Shown here piece by piece: positions 21,364 to 32,138 of a stretch of DNA of 64,000 bases. The notes below the pieces were generated by a model. It saw only the letters and a program-made list of their open reading frames with translations. It was not told the DNA's origin and searched no databases. Location: positions 8,122,001-8,186,000 of the forward strand of contig NZ_JACHND010000001.1 in NCBI RefSeq assembly GCF_014205275.1, read 5' to 3'. The translations under genes were made by a program, and so were the position numbers. Each line of letters begins with the position of its first letter. Position 1 is the first letter of the stretch. Source of the stretch: Sphaerisporangium siamense. Its GTDB lineage: Bacteria > Actinomycetota > Actinomycetes > Streptosporangiales > Streptosporangiaceae.

Positions 21364-23586
21364 ATGAGGCGCAAAGCCTTGTTCGCGGCGGCCCTCGGCC
21401 TGGCCCTCGCGACATCCGTGACGCCCGCGACATCGGCCGCGGCGAAGCCCCCGCCCGGGGCCGCCGCCCGGCCCCTGTCCGCCGACCCGCTCACCCTCGC
21501 CACGCGGGCGGCGGACCAGGCGGCCGCCGGCCGGCTGGACCACCTGCGCACGGGTGCGGACGAGGTCTGGCACCGCACCAAGATCACCCCTGGTGCGGGC
21601 GGCCTCTACTACGCCGCCTACGAGCGCACCTACAAGGGCCTGCCCGTGATCGGCGGCGACGCGGTCGTGGTCGTGGACTCGGCCGGAGGCGTCCGCGAGA
21701 CCATCGCGGCCTCCGGGCCCACCACCGGCGTGCCCACCACGCCCACCGTGTCCGCCGAGAAGGCCCTGGCCGCCGCCAGGACACGCCTGGACCGCGTGGA
21801 CGACACCGCGTCCCCGCACCTGGTCGTGCTGAACCAGGGGTCCGGGGCGCGCCTGGCCTGGGAGGCGACGGTGGCGGGCATCGCCTCCGGCCGGCCCAGC
21901 GTCCAGCACGTGTACGTGGACGCCCGCACCGGCGAGATCGCCGGATCCCGGGACGAGGTCCACGCCGGCACCGGCACCGGCTACTACAACGGCCAGGTCG
22001 TCATCCAGACGTCCGGCTCCGGCGGCACGTACCGGATGGCCGACCCGCTCCGCCCGGGCGTGCAGTGCGGCGGACAGAACGGCACCGCCTACGCCGGGTC
22101 CGACGACGACTGGGGCGACGGGCAGGCCGCCAACCTGGAGACCGCCTGCGTGGACGCCCTGTACGGGATGCAGCGCATGTACGACATGCTGCGCGACTGG
22201 CTGGCCTTCAACGGCTTCGACGGCGCGGGCCACGGCTTCCCCGCACGGGTCGGTCTGAACGACCTGAACGCGTACTGGGCCGGCGCCTACGCCGCCTTCG
22301 GCCACAACGCGAGGAAGCAGCGCCAGCTCACCTCCATGGACATCGTGGCGCACGAGTACGGCCACGCGGTCTTCCACTTCACCCCCGGGAACACGGGCAC
22401 GGGCTTGGAGGTCCCCGCCCTCAACGAGGGCACCGGCGACATCTTCGGCGCCCTGACCGAGCACTATGCCGCGAACGCCACCGACCCGCCGGACTACGTG
22501 GTGGGGGAAGGGGTCGACCTTGAGGGACGCGGCCCGATGGAGTACATGTACAACCCTTCGCTGACGGGCTACTACAACTGCTACTCCTCCTCGATCGACT
22601 GGACCAGGCCGCACCAGGCCGGCGGTCCGCTGAGCCACTGGTTCTACCTGCTCGCCGAAGGCTCCGACCCGGGCGGGGGCAAGCCCTCCAGCCCCCTCTG
22701 TTCCAGCACGCTCCCCAAGCTGACGGGGATCGGCGTCCAGAAGGCCGGCAAGATCTTCATGGGCGCGCTGCAGCGGAAGACCTCCACCTGGCGCTACTAC
22801 GACGTCCGCAAGGTCTCCCTGATCGCGGCCGCCCAGCTCTACGGCGCCGGCAGCCCCGAATGCGCCGCCACCCGGAACGCGTGGACCGGGATCGGCGTCC
22901 CGGCCCAGTACGGCGAGCCCCAGTGCACCTACATACCGCCGGACTTCTCGATGGTGCCGCTCCCGGCCTCCGGGTACGTCCACCCTGGCGGCTCGGTCAG
23001 CCTCACCATCGCCACGCAGACCGTCACGGGCCCGCCGCAGACGGTCGCCCTGACCGCGTCCGGCCTGCCGAGCGGGATGACCGCGACGTTCACACCCACG
23101 TCCGTCGCCTCGGGCGGCTCCGCGTCGCTGACCATCGCCGCCTCGGGCGCCACGCCCGAGGGCGACCACCTCGTGGCGATCAAGGGTACGGGGCCCACCG
23201 CCACCCACACCGTGGCCTACGCCGTGGTGGTCTCGAGCGCCTTCGAAGAGCGGACGTTCCGCGACGACACCGACCACCCGATCCCCGACAACGCGACGAT
23301 CTCCAGCTCGGTCACCTCGACCGCCACCGGAAACGCCGTCTCCCCGGTCCAAGTGATCGTCAGCATCGCCCATCCCTGCGCCGCGGACCTGGCGATCCGC
23401 CTGCGCGGACCGGACGGTCCGCCCTACACGCTGGTCGCCAGCGGCACCGCGTCCTGCACGCCGTTCGGCGTCCGCGCGTACCTGGTGCCGGTCACCCAGC
23501 AGGCGGCCGGCACCTGGACCTTGGAGGTCTCCGACGACTACCGCAAGGACACCGGCGTCCTGGAGAGCTGGAGCGTGACCGTCTGA
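21364..23586 (+). CDS. Secreted M4 (thermolysin-type) metalloprotease with P-domain
   Basis: This is a 740-residue secreted enzyme with a signal peptide (1 to about 26), an FTP/PepSY propeptide (about 35-200) and an M4 catalytic domain (about 205-520). Zinc motif HEYGH has His330 and His334, with catalytic Glu331; the third ligand Glu355 lies in NEGTGDIFG. A linker or Ig-like region (about 535-630) and a C-terminal proprotein-convertase P-domain (about 640-740: DNATISSSVTS, then GTWTLEVSDDY) follow. NEGTGD replaces the commoner NESxSD but keeps Glu and Asp. ATG 21364 follows GAAAGGAA. It is probably an extracellular protease of nutrient scavenging or development. Confidence 0.93.
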   Translation: MRRKALFAAALGLALATSVTPATSAAAKPPPGAAARPLSADPLTLATRAADQAAAGRLDHLRTGADEVWHRTKITPGAGGLYYAAYERTYKGLPVIGGDAVVVVDSAGGVRETIAASGPTTGVPTTPTVSAEKALAAARTRLDRVDDTASPHLVVLNQGSGARLAWEATVAGIASGRPSVQHVYVDARTGEIAGSRDEVHAGTGTGYYNGQVVIQTSGSGGTYRMADPLRPGVQCGGQNGTAYAGSDDDWGDGQAANLETACVDALYGMQRMYDMLRDWLAFNGFDGAGHGFPARVGLNDLNAYWAGAYAAFGHNARKQRQLTSMDIVAHEYGHAVFHFTPGNTGTGLEVPALNEGTGDIFGALTEHYAANATDPPDYVVGEGVDLEGRGPMEYMYNPSLTGYYNCYSSSIDWTRPHQAGGPLSHWFYLLAEGSDPGGGKPSSPLCSSTLPKLTGIGVQKAGKIFMGALQRKTSTWRYYDVRKVSLIAAAQLYGAGSPECAATRNAWTGIGVPAQYGEPQCTYIPPDFSMVPLPASGYVHPGGSVSLTIATQTVTGPPQTVALTASGLPSGMTATFTPTSVASGGSASLTIAASGATPEGDHLVAIKGTGPTATHTVAYAVVVSSAFEERTFRDDTDHPIPDNATISSSVTSTATGNAVSPVQVIVSIAHPCAADLAIRLRGPDGPPYTLVASGTASCTPFGVRAYLVPVTQQAAGTWTLEVSDDYRKDTGVLESWSVTV

Positions 23587-23665
23587 CGCGCGTGGCCGGC
23601 CCCGTCCCGCGACGGCTTCCGCCGACCTGATCACCACGCCGGGCCGCTTCGGCCAGGATGGGAGC

Positions 23666-24130
23666 ATGCTGAAGAGGTTCCTGGCGCGGGCTTGGCGTGG
23701 CATGTCGGGGTCGGTGCAGTGGCGGGTGCTGTGGCTGCGGCACGCGAAGTTCATGGTCGGGGTGACCGGCGTCGTGCGGGACGGGGACGGCAGGGTGCTG
23801 CTGCTCAAGCACCGGTTCTGGCCCGAGGGACGGCAGTGGGGCCTGCCCAGCGGGTACGCGAACAAGGGCGAGACGTTCGAGGACACCTTCGCCCGCGAGG
23901 TGCGCGAGGAGACCGGCCTGGAGGTGCGGGTCCACGGGCTCAGGCATCTGAAGAGCGGTTTCCAGCTCCGGATGGAGGTGGCGTTCGAGGCCGAGCCGAT
24001 CGGCGGCACGCTGCGGCTGAACGCCCTGGAGATCCTTGACGGAGGCTGGTTCCACCCCGGCGACCTCCCGGGCGAGCTCCAGCCGGAGCACCGCGCCCTG
24101 ATCCACACCGGCCGCGTCGTCGCCGAGTGA
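23666..24130 (+). CDS. Nudix hydrolase
   Basis: This is a 154-residue cytoplasmic hydrolase with a complete Nudix box, G-x5-E-x7-REVREETGL (about residues 71-93), which binds Mg and cleaves nucleoside diphosphates linked to another group. Strands before it (FMVGVTGVVRDGDGRVLLLK) and after it fit the fold. The substrate cannot be read from sequence. ATG 23666 has a GGATGGGA site. It lies 79 bp after the metalloprotease and may be a separate unit in the inserted block. Confidence 0.88.
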   Translation: MLKRFLARAWRGMSGSVQWRVLWLRHAKFMVGVTGVVRDGDGRVLLLKHRFWPEGRQWGLPSGYANKGETFEDTFAREVREETGLEVRVHGLRHLKSGFQLRMEVAFEAEPIGGTLRLNALEILDGGWFHPGDLPGELQPEHRALIHTGRVVAE

Positions 24131-24241
24131 GCCGACGCCGACGGCCCCGAGGACGAGAGGGCCACGGCCGCAGGCCCGCGTTCACGTTCGCCCTGCTCGG
24201 GCGACACCCCGTACGGCCCGGCCCAGGAGTCCGGGACGCCG

Positions 24242-24308
24242 TTCAGGTATGTGAACAGAATTCACCATATTGACCTGAATTGCCCAAAGAGGCTACTTTT
24301 CAGGTCAA
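24242..24308. promoter_or_regulatory. Cluster of inverted repeats upstream of secreted beta-helix gene
   Basis: Arms TTGACCTGAA (24270-24279) and TTCAGGTCAA (24299-24308) form a perfect 10-bp inverted repeat 19 bp apart. A second, smaller dyad GTGAA-N5-TTCAC lies at 24251-24265, and a further TTCAGGT copy at 24242-24248. The tract is AT-rich, 90 bp ahead of the secreted protein's start. It looks like operator DNA for a sugar-responsive regulator (inference). Confidence 0.6.
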
Positions 24309-24397
24309 CCCGCGCGGTCACCCCCCACGCCCGCGTCCCGGAGCGTTCGACGGCGCCGCTCCGGCGGCCGGACCTTCCCCGAAGGGCCTCCGTCACC

Positions 24398-25930
24398 ATG
24401 CCCACGCACCGAAGGGCGGCCGTCCTGACGGCCGTCTCCCTCGCCGCCACCGCACTCTTCGCCACGAACGCCGCGATCCGCGCCTCGGACGCGGCGGCCG
24501 TCCGATCCACCGGGACCGGACCGGCCTCCGCCGCCTCCTCGGCGGACGTCGTGAACCTGGCCTGCGGCAAGCCGATCACCGCCTCCGCCAACGCCGCCAC
24601 CGCCGCCCGCGCCGTCGACTGCGACGCGACCACGGCGTGGCAGTCGGCGACGGTCAAGCCCGCCTGGCTCACGGTCGACCTCGGGGTCGCTCAGCGCGTC
24701 ACCCGCATCGTGGTGAAGTGGGGCGGCGGGTACGGCACCTCCTACAAGTTCCGCAAGTCGGCCAACGGCTCAAGCTGGTCGACGTTCCAGGACGGCACCG
24801 GCCTCGACGGCGGCACCGACGAGGTCGCCGTGGACGTCTACAGCCGTTACCTGCAGCTCTACCTGAGCCAGTACGCGGGGACCAGCGGCTTCACGGTCAA
24901 CGAGCTGGAACTGTACGGCCCGGCCGCGCCGACGCCCACCCCGACCCCGACCCGGACGCCCACGCCCACCCCGACCCCGACGGGCGCGGGCCGCACGGTG
25001 CGCGTCTCCACCCCGGCCGAGCTGAAGTCCGCCCTGGCCGGCGCACGGCCCGGCGACACGATCGCGATGGCCGACGGCGTCTACCACGACGAATTCGTGA
25101 TCACGGCGTCCGGCACCGCCGGCGGGCGCATCACGCTCACCGGCTCACGAAACGCGATCATCGAGAACGACCTGACCGGCGGCGGAACCGGAGGCTGCCC
25201 GAGCGGGCACCTCGGCTACGGCCTGCACGTCAACGGGGCGAGCCACTGGAACCTGTCCGGCTTCACCGTGCGCGACTCCAAGAAGGGCATCGTCATGGAC
25301 GGCGCCAGGAACACGGTGATCGACGGCGTGTACGTCCACCACATCCAGGACGAGGGCGTGCACTTCCGCAAGGGCAGCGCGGACGGCGTGATCAAGAATT
25401 CCACGGTGACCGACACCGGCCTGGTGCAGCCCGGCTACGGCGAGGGCGTCTACATCGGCTCGGCCAACGGCAACTGGGCGTGCTTCGGCGGGCCGGACGG
25501 CGTCGACCGCAGCGACAACGTCCAGGTGCTGGACAACACCATCGGCCCGAACGTCACCGCCGAGTCGGTCGACGTCAAGGAGGGAACGAGCGGCGGCGTG
25601 ATCCGCGGCAACCGCTTCGACGGCGCCGGGCAGAAGAACGTCAACTCCGGGGACAGCTGGCTGGACGTCAAGGGCGACGGCTACCTCGTCGAGTCCAACA
25701 CCGGCGTGAACCCCTACACCGAGGGCGCGCGCGTCCAGACCGTCTACTCCCCCTACGGCTGCGGCAACGTCTTCCGCTCCAACACCTTCACCCTGGGCAC
25801 GGCGACCGGTTACGCGATCTTCGTGAACAACCAGCCCGCGTGCGTGTCCAGGAACGCCCCGAACGTCGTCCACGCCTCCAACTTCTCCACCGGAGGCAGG
25901 GGCCTGACCAACATCCCCCTCACCCCCTGA
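24398..25930 (+). CDS. Secreted discoidin-domain, right-handed beta-helix protein (putative polysaccharide lyase)
   Basis: This is a 510-residue exported protein with a signal peptide (1 to about 28) and an F5/8-type (discoidin, CBM-like) domain (about 48-175: ITASANAATAARAVDCDATT, then VTRIVVKWGGG). A Pro-Thr linker (about 180-205) and a right-handed parallel beta-helix (about 210-510: PAELKSALAGARPGDTIAMA, repeated N-x-V/I turns) follow. The opening PGDTIxxxDGxYxDxF resembles PL6-like lyases, but no catalytic Lys/Arg set can be confirmed. ATG 24398 is preferred because it starts the signal peptide; upstream codons from 24251 overlap the operator-like repeats. Confidence 0.8.
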   Translation: MPTHRRAAVLTAVSLAATALFATNAAIRASDAAAVRSTGTGPASAASSADVVNLACGKPITASANAATAARAVDCDATTAWQSATVKPAWLTVDLGVAQRVTRIVVKWGGGYGTSYKFRKSANGSSWSTFQDGTGLDGGTDEVAVDVYSRYLQLYLSQYAGTSGFTVNELELYGPAAPTPTPTPTRTPTPTPTPTGAGRTVRVSTPAELKSALAGARPGDTIAMADGVYHDEFVITASGTAGGRITLTGSRNAIIENDLTGGGTGGCPSGHLGYGLHVNGASHWNLSGFTVRDSKKGIVMDGARNTVIDGVYVHHIQDEGVHFRKGSADGVIKNSTVTDTGLVQPGYGEGVYIGSANGNWACFGGPDGVDRSDNVQVLDNTIGPNVTAESVDVKEGTSGGVIRGNRFDGAGQKNVNSGDSWLDVKGDGYLVESNTGVNPYTEGARVQTVYSPYGCGNVFRSNTFTLGTATGYAIFVNNQPACVSRNAPNVVHASNFSTGGRGLTNIPLTP

Positions 25931-25987
25931 CGGCCGCCGCCCGGCCGCGGGAACACGCGGCCGGGCACGCGGGTCCGGCGGGCCGGC

Positions 25988-26977
25988 TCAGGTCGACGGC
26001 GCGACGTCGGGGGCGCGTTCCAGGTCGCCGCTCTCCCCCGCGCGCAGGGCGCGGCGCCCGAAGTAGACGACGTAGGCGAGGAAGGCCGCCTCCGCCACGA
26101 CGCCGATGCCGACGCGCGCCCAGGTCGGCAGCGAGGACGGCGTCACCAGCGCCTCGATCAGGCCGGACACCAGCAGCACCACGACCAGCCCGAGCGCGAC
26201 GCTCACCACGGCCCGGCCCTGCTCGGCCAGCGCCTCGGCGCGCCTGCGCGGCCCGGGGTCGATGACGCTCCAGCCGAGGCGCATGCCGGCGGCCGCGGCG
26301 AGGAAGACGGCGGTGAGTTCGAGCAGGCCGTGCGGGGTGATGAGGCCGAAGAAGACGTCGAGCCGGTCGCGGGAGGCCATGAGCCCGGCGGAGACGCCGA
26401 CGTTCGCGGCGTTCTGCCAGAGAATGTAGGGAATCGGGAGGCCGAGCAGGACGGACATGGCGATGACCTGCATGGACACCCAGGCGTTGTTGATCCACAC
26501 CTGCCCGGCGAAGGCGGCCGCGGGATGCTCGGAGTAGTAGTCGGCGAAGTCGTGCTCGACGAGCTGCCGGATCTGCTCGGGCCCGGCGACGGCGGCCTGG
26601 ACCTCGGGGTTGCGCGCCACCCACACGGCGAGGACCGCCGACACCGCGAGGAAGGCCACGGACGTGCCGAGCCACCACCAGCGGCCGCGGTAGGCCACCA
26701 CCGGGAAGGACACGGTGAAGAACCGGGCGAACTCGCGCCAGGCGGGGGTGTGCGCCCCGGTCACCGCCGAGCGCGCCCGCGCGACCAGCGCCGACAGGCG
26801 GCCGACCAGCAGAGGGTCGGACCCGGACCTGACGATGGACAGATGGGTCGCCACCCGCTGGTAGAGGTCGACCAGCTCGTCCACCTCAGGGCCGGTCAGC
26901 GAGCCCCGGTGCCGCACCAGGGCCTCCAGGCGGTCCCACGTGGGCTTGTGCGCGGCGACGAAGGCATCGATGTCCAC
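25988..26977 (-). CDS. Stage II sporulation protein M-like membrane protein
   Basis: This is a 329-residue SpoIIM-family polytopic membrane protein. An N-terminal cytoplasmic region (about 1-95: FVAAHKPTWDRLEALVRH) precedes about six transmembrane helices. The family segment FGLITPHGLLELTAVFLAAA (about 208-227) is clear. In Bacillus SpoIIM joins the septal peptidoglycan machinery; in actinobacteria this gene belongs to the MoxR cluster (Rv3694c-like) and its role is unknown. The start is GTG 26977. It is divergent from the RDD gene by 37 bp, as in mycobacteria. Confidence 0.88.
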   Translation of the reverse strand: MDIDAFVAAHKPTWDRLEALVRHRGSLTGPEVDELVDLYQRVATHLSIVRSGSDPLLVGRLSALVARARSAVTGAHTPAWREFARFFTVSFPVVAYRGRWWWLGTSVAFLAVSAVLAVWVARNPEVQAAVAGPEQIRQLVEHDFADYYSEHPAAAFAGQVWINNAWVSMQVIAMSVLLGLPIPYILWQNAANVGVSAGLMASRDRLDVFFGLITPHGLLELTAVFLAAAAGMRLGWSVIDPGPRRRAEALAEQGRAVVSVALGLVVVLLVSGLIEALVTPSSLPTWARVGIGVVAEAAFLAYVVYFGRRALRAGESGDLERAPDVAPST

Positions 26978-27014
26978 GCGAAAAGCCTATTGGCCCGGCG
27001 GATAGGGTGGGGGC

Positions 27015-27947
27015 GTGGCAGATGTCGTGACCGGCGAGGCCGTCGTCGTCGAGGTCCGGGTCGCGCAGCTTCCGAGCCGCGCGCTGGCGCTCATGATCGA
27101 CATGGTGGTGCAGTTCGCGGGCGTCTTCGGCGTCGGCCTGCTGCTGAGCATGGTCACGTTCATCGCCGAGGAGGCTCTGGCCACCGCGTTCGGCATCCTG
27201 CTCGGCGCGCTGGTCGTCGTCGGCTACCCGGTGCTCTTCGAGACGCTCACCCGGGGCCGCAGCCTCGGCAAGCTGGCCCTCGGGCTGCGGGTCGTCAGCG
27301 ACGACGGCGGGCCCGAGCGGTTCCGCCAGGCCCTGTTCCGCGGGCTCTCCGGGCTCGTCGAGTTCTGGCTGCTGTTCGGGGCCCCCGCGCTCATCTGCTC
27401 GCTGATCTCCGAGCGCGGCAAACGGCTGGGGGACGTCTTCTCGGGCACCATCGTGATCGCCGAGCGGGGGCCGCGCCAGGCCCCTCCGCCCGAGATGCCG
27501 CCCGCGCTGGCCGCGTGGGCGACGACGCTGGAGCTCTCGCGGCTGCCGGAGGGGCTGGCGACCACGGCGCGGCAGTATCTGTCGCGGTTCACCGAGCTGT
27601 CCCCGATGGTGCGGCACGAGATGGGCGCGCGGATCGTCGCCCGGTTCGCCGCGTTCGTCTCCCCGCCCCCGCCGCCGAACGCGCCGCCGTGGGCCTACCT
27701 CGCCGCCGTCCTGGCCGAGCGGCGCCGCCGCACGGAGGCCCGGCTGGCGCGCCAGATCCAGGGGTACTCCACCCGCCACGGCGCCGCGCCGGCCGTCCCG
27801 TACGCCACGGCGTTCCCGGCCGTGCCCCCGGCGCCCCCTCCGCTCACGCCGCCGACCGGAATTCCCGTCCCTTTCCCGCCGCCGGTCTTCGCCGCCTCAC
27901 CTGCGCGGACGTCCGCGACGCCGGGTGGTTTCCAGCCCCCCGCATAG
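27015..27947 (+). CDS. RDD-family membrane protein
   Basis: This is a 310-residue protein with an RDD domain (about 18-150): Arg/Asp-containing first helix SRALALMIDMVVQF, two further helices, and the segment RGRSLGKLALGLRVVSDDGG. The C-terminal 160 residues are Pro-rich and cytoplasmic. RDD proteins are small transporters or membrane scaffolds of unclear role. The start is GTG 27015 after a G-rich stretch. It completes the MoxR module (Rv3695-like). Confidence 0.87.
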   Translation: MADVVTGEAVVVEVRVAQLPSRALALMIDMVVQFAGVFGVGLLLSMVTFIAEEALATAFGILLGALVVVGYPVLFETLTRGRSLGKLALGLRVVSDDGGPERFRQALFRGLSGLVEFWLLFGAPALICSLISERGKRLGDVFSGTIVIAERGPRQAPPPEMPPALAAWATTLELSRLPEGLATTARQYLSRFTELSPMVRHEMGARIVARFAAFVSPPPPPNAPPWAYLAAVLAERRRRTEARLARQIQGYSTRHGAAPAVPYATAFPAVPPAPPPLTPPTGIPVPFPPPVFAASPARTSATPGGFQPPA

Positions 27948-28037
27948 ATTTTTCGCCAAGCCCGCGCATACATATGGCAATGCCGGGCAGAGGGACGTCC
28001 AGCGAGCCACTGGGGCATTGGTTCGCTACGTGGGAAC

Positions 28038-28082
28038 GGGTATGGCCCGGCGCGCGAGGGAGAGGTCGCGCCGGCCATACCC
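28038..28082. terminator. Bidirectional terminator hairpin
   Basis: A 16-bp stem with one bulged C pairs 28038-28054 (GGGTATGGCCCGGCGCG) with 28067-28082. It lies between the convergent RDD gene (ends 27947) and the ABC permease (ends 28109). Confidence 0.75.
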
Positions 28083-28108
28083 ACCCGCCCTTTCCCCGCA
28101 CTCCCTGC

Positions 28109-29071
<963 letters not shown>

Positions 29072-29075
29072 CGCC

Positions 29076-30071
29076 TCAGCCCTCCGTGGTGGTGGCGCGG
29101 GCGGCCCGGCGCCCGGCCTTCTTGCGGACGATGCCGCGGCGCCTGCTGAACAGCCGCTCGGTCCTGGGGTCGATCGCGTCGCGGATGCCGTCCCCGAGCA
29201 GGTTGAACGCGAGCGTGGTGAGCAGCAGGGCGCCCGCGGGGAAGGTCAGGTACCACCAGGCGACGCGGTAGAAGCCCTGCGCCTCGCTGAGCAGGTTGCC
29301 CCACGAGGGGGTGGGCGGGGTGATGCCGAGCCCAAGGTAGGACAGCGTGGACTCGAAGACGATGGCGGCCGGGATCAGCAGCGTGACCAGCACGATGACC
29401 GGGGCCAGCAGGTTCGGCAGGATGTCGATGAACATGATCCGCGTGTCGCTCGCGCCGAGCGACCGCGCGGCCTCGATGTACTCCCGCTCCTTGATCGACA
29501 GGGTCTGTCCCCGGACGATCCTGGCGATCGCCGCCCAGGAATAGAAGGCGATCACCCCGATCGTCGCGGTCAGCGACGGCCCGGCGATCGAGACGACCGC
29601 GATCGCGAAGATCAGGTACGGGAAGGACAGCACGACGTCCATGAGCCGCGACAGCAGCGTGTCGACCACGCCGCCGTAGAACCCGGCGAGCAGGCCCACC
29701 GCGACGCCGAGCGCCGCGGCGAGCACCGTGGACAGCACGCCCACCATCAGCGAGACCCGGGCGCCGTACAGGACGCGGACGAACAGGTCGCGGCCGAGGC
29801 GGTCGGTGCCGAACCAGAAGGTGCCGTTCGGCGGCACGGGCAGCCCCTGGTCGGTGATGCCGATGTCGCGGAACTGGTCGTCGGGGGCGTGGCCGCTCCA
29901 CTGCGCGACGAGCGGCGCCGCCGCGGCGAGCACCAGCAGGACCACGACCACGACGGCCGAGGTCAGCGCGACCCGGTCGGTGCGGATGCGGGCCCAGGCC
30001 AGCGCCCACGGGCCGCGTCCCGCGATGGTCTTCCCTGGCACCGAGTCCGGGCGCATCTCGGTGAGCGTCAC
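29076..30071 (-). CDS. Peptide/opine ABC transporter permease, DppC type
   Basis: This is a 331-residue permease with the OppC N-terminal helix (about 35-55), five further helices and the EAA loop ([20 protein letters not shown]). The Asp/Gly-rich segment [20 protein letters not shown] is diagnostic for DppC/OppC. I start at GTG 30071, which overlaps the preceding ATPase stop as GTGA. The longer frame to 30185 would read through that gene. Its partner is the DppB-type permease downstream. Confidence 0.92.
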   Translation of the reverse strand: MTLTEMRPDSVPGKTIAGRGPWALAWARIRTDRVALTSAVVVVVLLVLAAAAPLVAQWSGHAPDDQFRDIGITDQGLPVPPNGTFWFGTDRLGRDLFVRVLYGARVSLMVGVLSTVLAAALGVAVGLLAGFYGGVVDTLLSRLMDVVLSFPYLIFAIAVVSIAGPSLTATIGVIAFYSWAAIARIVRGQTLSIKEREYIEAARSLGASDTRIMFIDILPNLLAPVIVLVTLLIPAAIVFESTLSYLGLGITPPTPSWGNLLSEAQGFYRVAWWYLTFPAGALLLTTLAFNLLGDGIRDAIDPRTERLFSRRRGIVRKKAGRRAARATTTEG

Positions 30072-31111
30072 CGGGCCTCCCCTTCGCCGCCGCGCGGGCC
30101 GGGGCCGGGGGCGGGTCCTTCGAGCGGGAAATGGCAGGCGGTGAGGTGCGCGCCGCCCTCCAGCGGGGGTTGCGTGCTCGCGCACACCTCCTGGGCCCTC
30201 GGGCAGCGCGGGTGGAAGCGGCAGCCGGCCGGGGGGTTGATCGGCGAGGGCACGTCGCCGGTGAGGACGACGCGGGTGCGGCGGTCGGCGACGTCGGGGT
30301 CGGCCACGGCCGTCGCCGACAGCAGCGCGCCGGCGTACGGGTGGCGCGGCGCCTCGTACAGCTCGTCGGCCTCGGCCAGCTCCACGACCCTGCCGAGGTA
30401 CATGACCGCGATCCTGTCGCTGACGTGCCGGACCACCGACAGGTCGTGCGCGATGAACAGGTAGGTCAGGCCGAAGTCGTCCTGGAGGTCCTTCAGCAGG
30501 TTGAGGATCTGCGCCTGGATCGACACGTCCAGCGCGGACACCGGCTCGTCGCAGATGATCAGCCGGGGGCGCAGCGCCAGGGCGCGGGCGACGCCGATGC
30601 GCTGGCGCTGGCCTCCGGAGAACTCCGCGGGGAAGCGGTTGTAGTGCTCGGGGTTCAGCCCGACCCGCTCCATCAGCTCGCCGACGGCGCGCCGCCGCTC
30701 GCGCGGGGTGCCGACGCCGTGGATGACCAGGGGGTCGGCGATGATCGAGCCGACGCGCCTGCGCGGGTTCAGCGAGCCGTACGGATCCTGGAAGATCACC
30801 TGGATGTCCTTGCGCACGGCCCGCATCTCCTTGCGGGAGAGGTCGGTGATGTCCCGGCCGTCGAAGACGACCCTGCCGGACGTCACCGGGTGCAGGCCGG
30901 CGACGCAGCGGGCCAGCGTCGACTTGCCGCAGCCGGTCTCCCCGACCAGGCCCAGCGTCTCGCCGGGCGCCAGCGTCAGGCTGACCCCGTCCACGGCGTG
31001 GACCTGGCCCACGGTGCGGCGGAGCACCGCGCCCTCGTTGATCGGGAAGTGCTTGACCAGCTCGTCCACTTCGAGAAGGTTCGGCGGGGTGGTGGGTTCA
31101 GGGACGTTCAC
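30068..31111 (-). CDS. Peptide ABC transporter ATPase, DppF/OppF type
   Basis: This is a 347-residue ATPase with Walker [10 protein letters not shown], signature SGGQRQRIG, Walker [14 protein letters not shown] and H-loop AHDLS. The C-terminal oligopeptide transporter extension ([20 protein letters not shown]) includes the cysteine-containing FHPRC motif. The start is GTG 31111. Its 5' end overlaps the other ATPase gene by 14 bp. It forms a heterodimer with that gene's product to power uptake. Confidence 0.94.
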   Translation of the reverse strand: MNVPEPTTPPNLLEVDELVKHFPINEGAVLRRTVGQVHAVDGVSLTLAPGETLGLVGETGCGKSTLARCVAGLHPVTSGRVVFDGRDITDLSRKEMRAVRKDIQVIFQDPYGSLNPRRRVGSIIADPLVIHGVGTPRERRRAVGELMERVGLNPEHYNRFPAEFSGGQRQRIGVARALALRPRLIICDEPVSALDVSIQAQILNLLKDLQDDFGLTYLFIAHDLSVVRHVSDRIAVMYLGRVVELAEADELYEAPRHPYAGALLSATAVADPDVADRRTRVVLTGDVPSPINPPAGCRFHPRCPRAQEVCASTQPPLEGGAHLTACHFPLEGPAPGPGPRGGEGEAR

Positions 31112-32138
31112 TGGGACTCGCCTCCGCCGCGCGCAGCCGTGCCGCCTCGGCCTCCTGGTCGTGGCCGATGGCCTGGTGGGGCAGCCAGCAGGCCGAGGCG
31201 TGGTCGCCGTCGCCGGTGACCCGGGCGAGGGGCGGGCGCTCGGCCGCGCAGACCGGCATGGCGTACCGGCAGCGGGGGTGGAACGCGCACCCGGCCGGGA
31301 CCGCGATCATGCTCGGCGGCTGCCCGGGGATCGGCCTGAGCCGGCCCTCGCGGGCGCCCGTGCTGCCGGGGATCGACTCCAGCAGGCCCTTGGTGTAGGG
31401 GTGGTGCGGCCGGTAGTAGAGCGTGCGCCGGTCGGCGCGCTCGACCGGGAGGCCGGCGTACATCACCATCACCTCGTCGGCGACGCCCGCGACCACGCCG
31501 AGGTCGTGGGTGATCAGCACCAGGGCGATGTCGAACTCGCGCTGGAGCCGGGTGATCAGCTCCAGGATCTGCGCCTGGACGGTCGCGTCCAGGGCGGTGG
31601 TGGGCTCGTCCGCGACGACGAGCTTGGGGTTGAGCGCGAGCGCCATCGCGATCATGGCGCGCTGGCGCATGCCGCCGGAGAACTGGTGCGGGTAGTCGTC
31701 CACCCGGCGCTCGGGCTTGGGGATGCCGACGAGCCCGAGCAGCTCGACCGCGCGGCGGCGGGCCTGCGCGCGGCCGACGCTCGCGTCGTGGACGTGGATC
31801 AGCTCGGCGATCTGCCAGCCGACCTTGTAGAGCGGGTGGAGGCTGGTCAGCGGGTCCTGGAAGATCACGCTGATCTCGGCGCCGCGGATCCGCCGCAGCC
31901 GCTCCTCGTCCAGCGCCAGCAGATCCACGCCCTCGAACAGCACGCTGCCCGAGATGTCGGCCTCCGGCAGCAGGCCGAGGATCGCCTGCGTGCTCACGGT
32001 CTTGCCGCTGCCGGACTCCCCGACGATCGCCAGCGTCCGTCCGGGGTCGACGCTGAACGACAGCCCGCGGACGGCCTGCACCAGGCCGTCCGCGGTCGGG
32101 AAACCGACCGTGAGATCTTTCACCTCTAGAAGGCTCAT
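31098..32138 (-). CDS. Peptide ABC transporter ATPase, DppD/OppD type
   Basis: This is a 346-residue ATPase with Walker [10 protein letters not shown], signature [10 protein letters not shown], Walker [15 protein letters not shown]-loop THDLG and C-terminal extension [17 protein letters not shown] start at ATG 32138 ([13 protein letters not shown]), which has GAAGGA 8 bp upstream, rather than at the far upstream 32234. It follows the substrate-binding protein gene by 106 bp in the operon. Confidence 0.93.
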   Translation of the reverse strand: MSLLEVKDLTVGFPTADGLVQAVRGLSFSVDPGRTLAIVGESGSGKTVSTQAILGLLPEADISGSVLFEGVDLLALDEERLRRIRGAEISVIFQDPLTSLHPLYKVGWQIAELIHVHDASVGRAQARRRAVELLGLVGIPKPERRVDDYPHQFSGGMRQRAMIAMALALNPKLVVADEPTTALDATVQAQILELITRLQREFDIALVLITHDLGVVAGVADEVMVMYAGLPVERADRRTLYYRPHHPYTKGLLESIPGSTGAREGRLRPIPGQPPSMIAVPAGCAFHPRCRYAMPVCAAERPPLARVTGDGDHASACWLPHQAIGHDQEAEAARLRAAEASPSERP

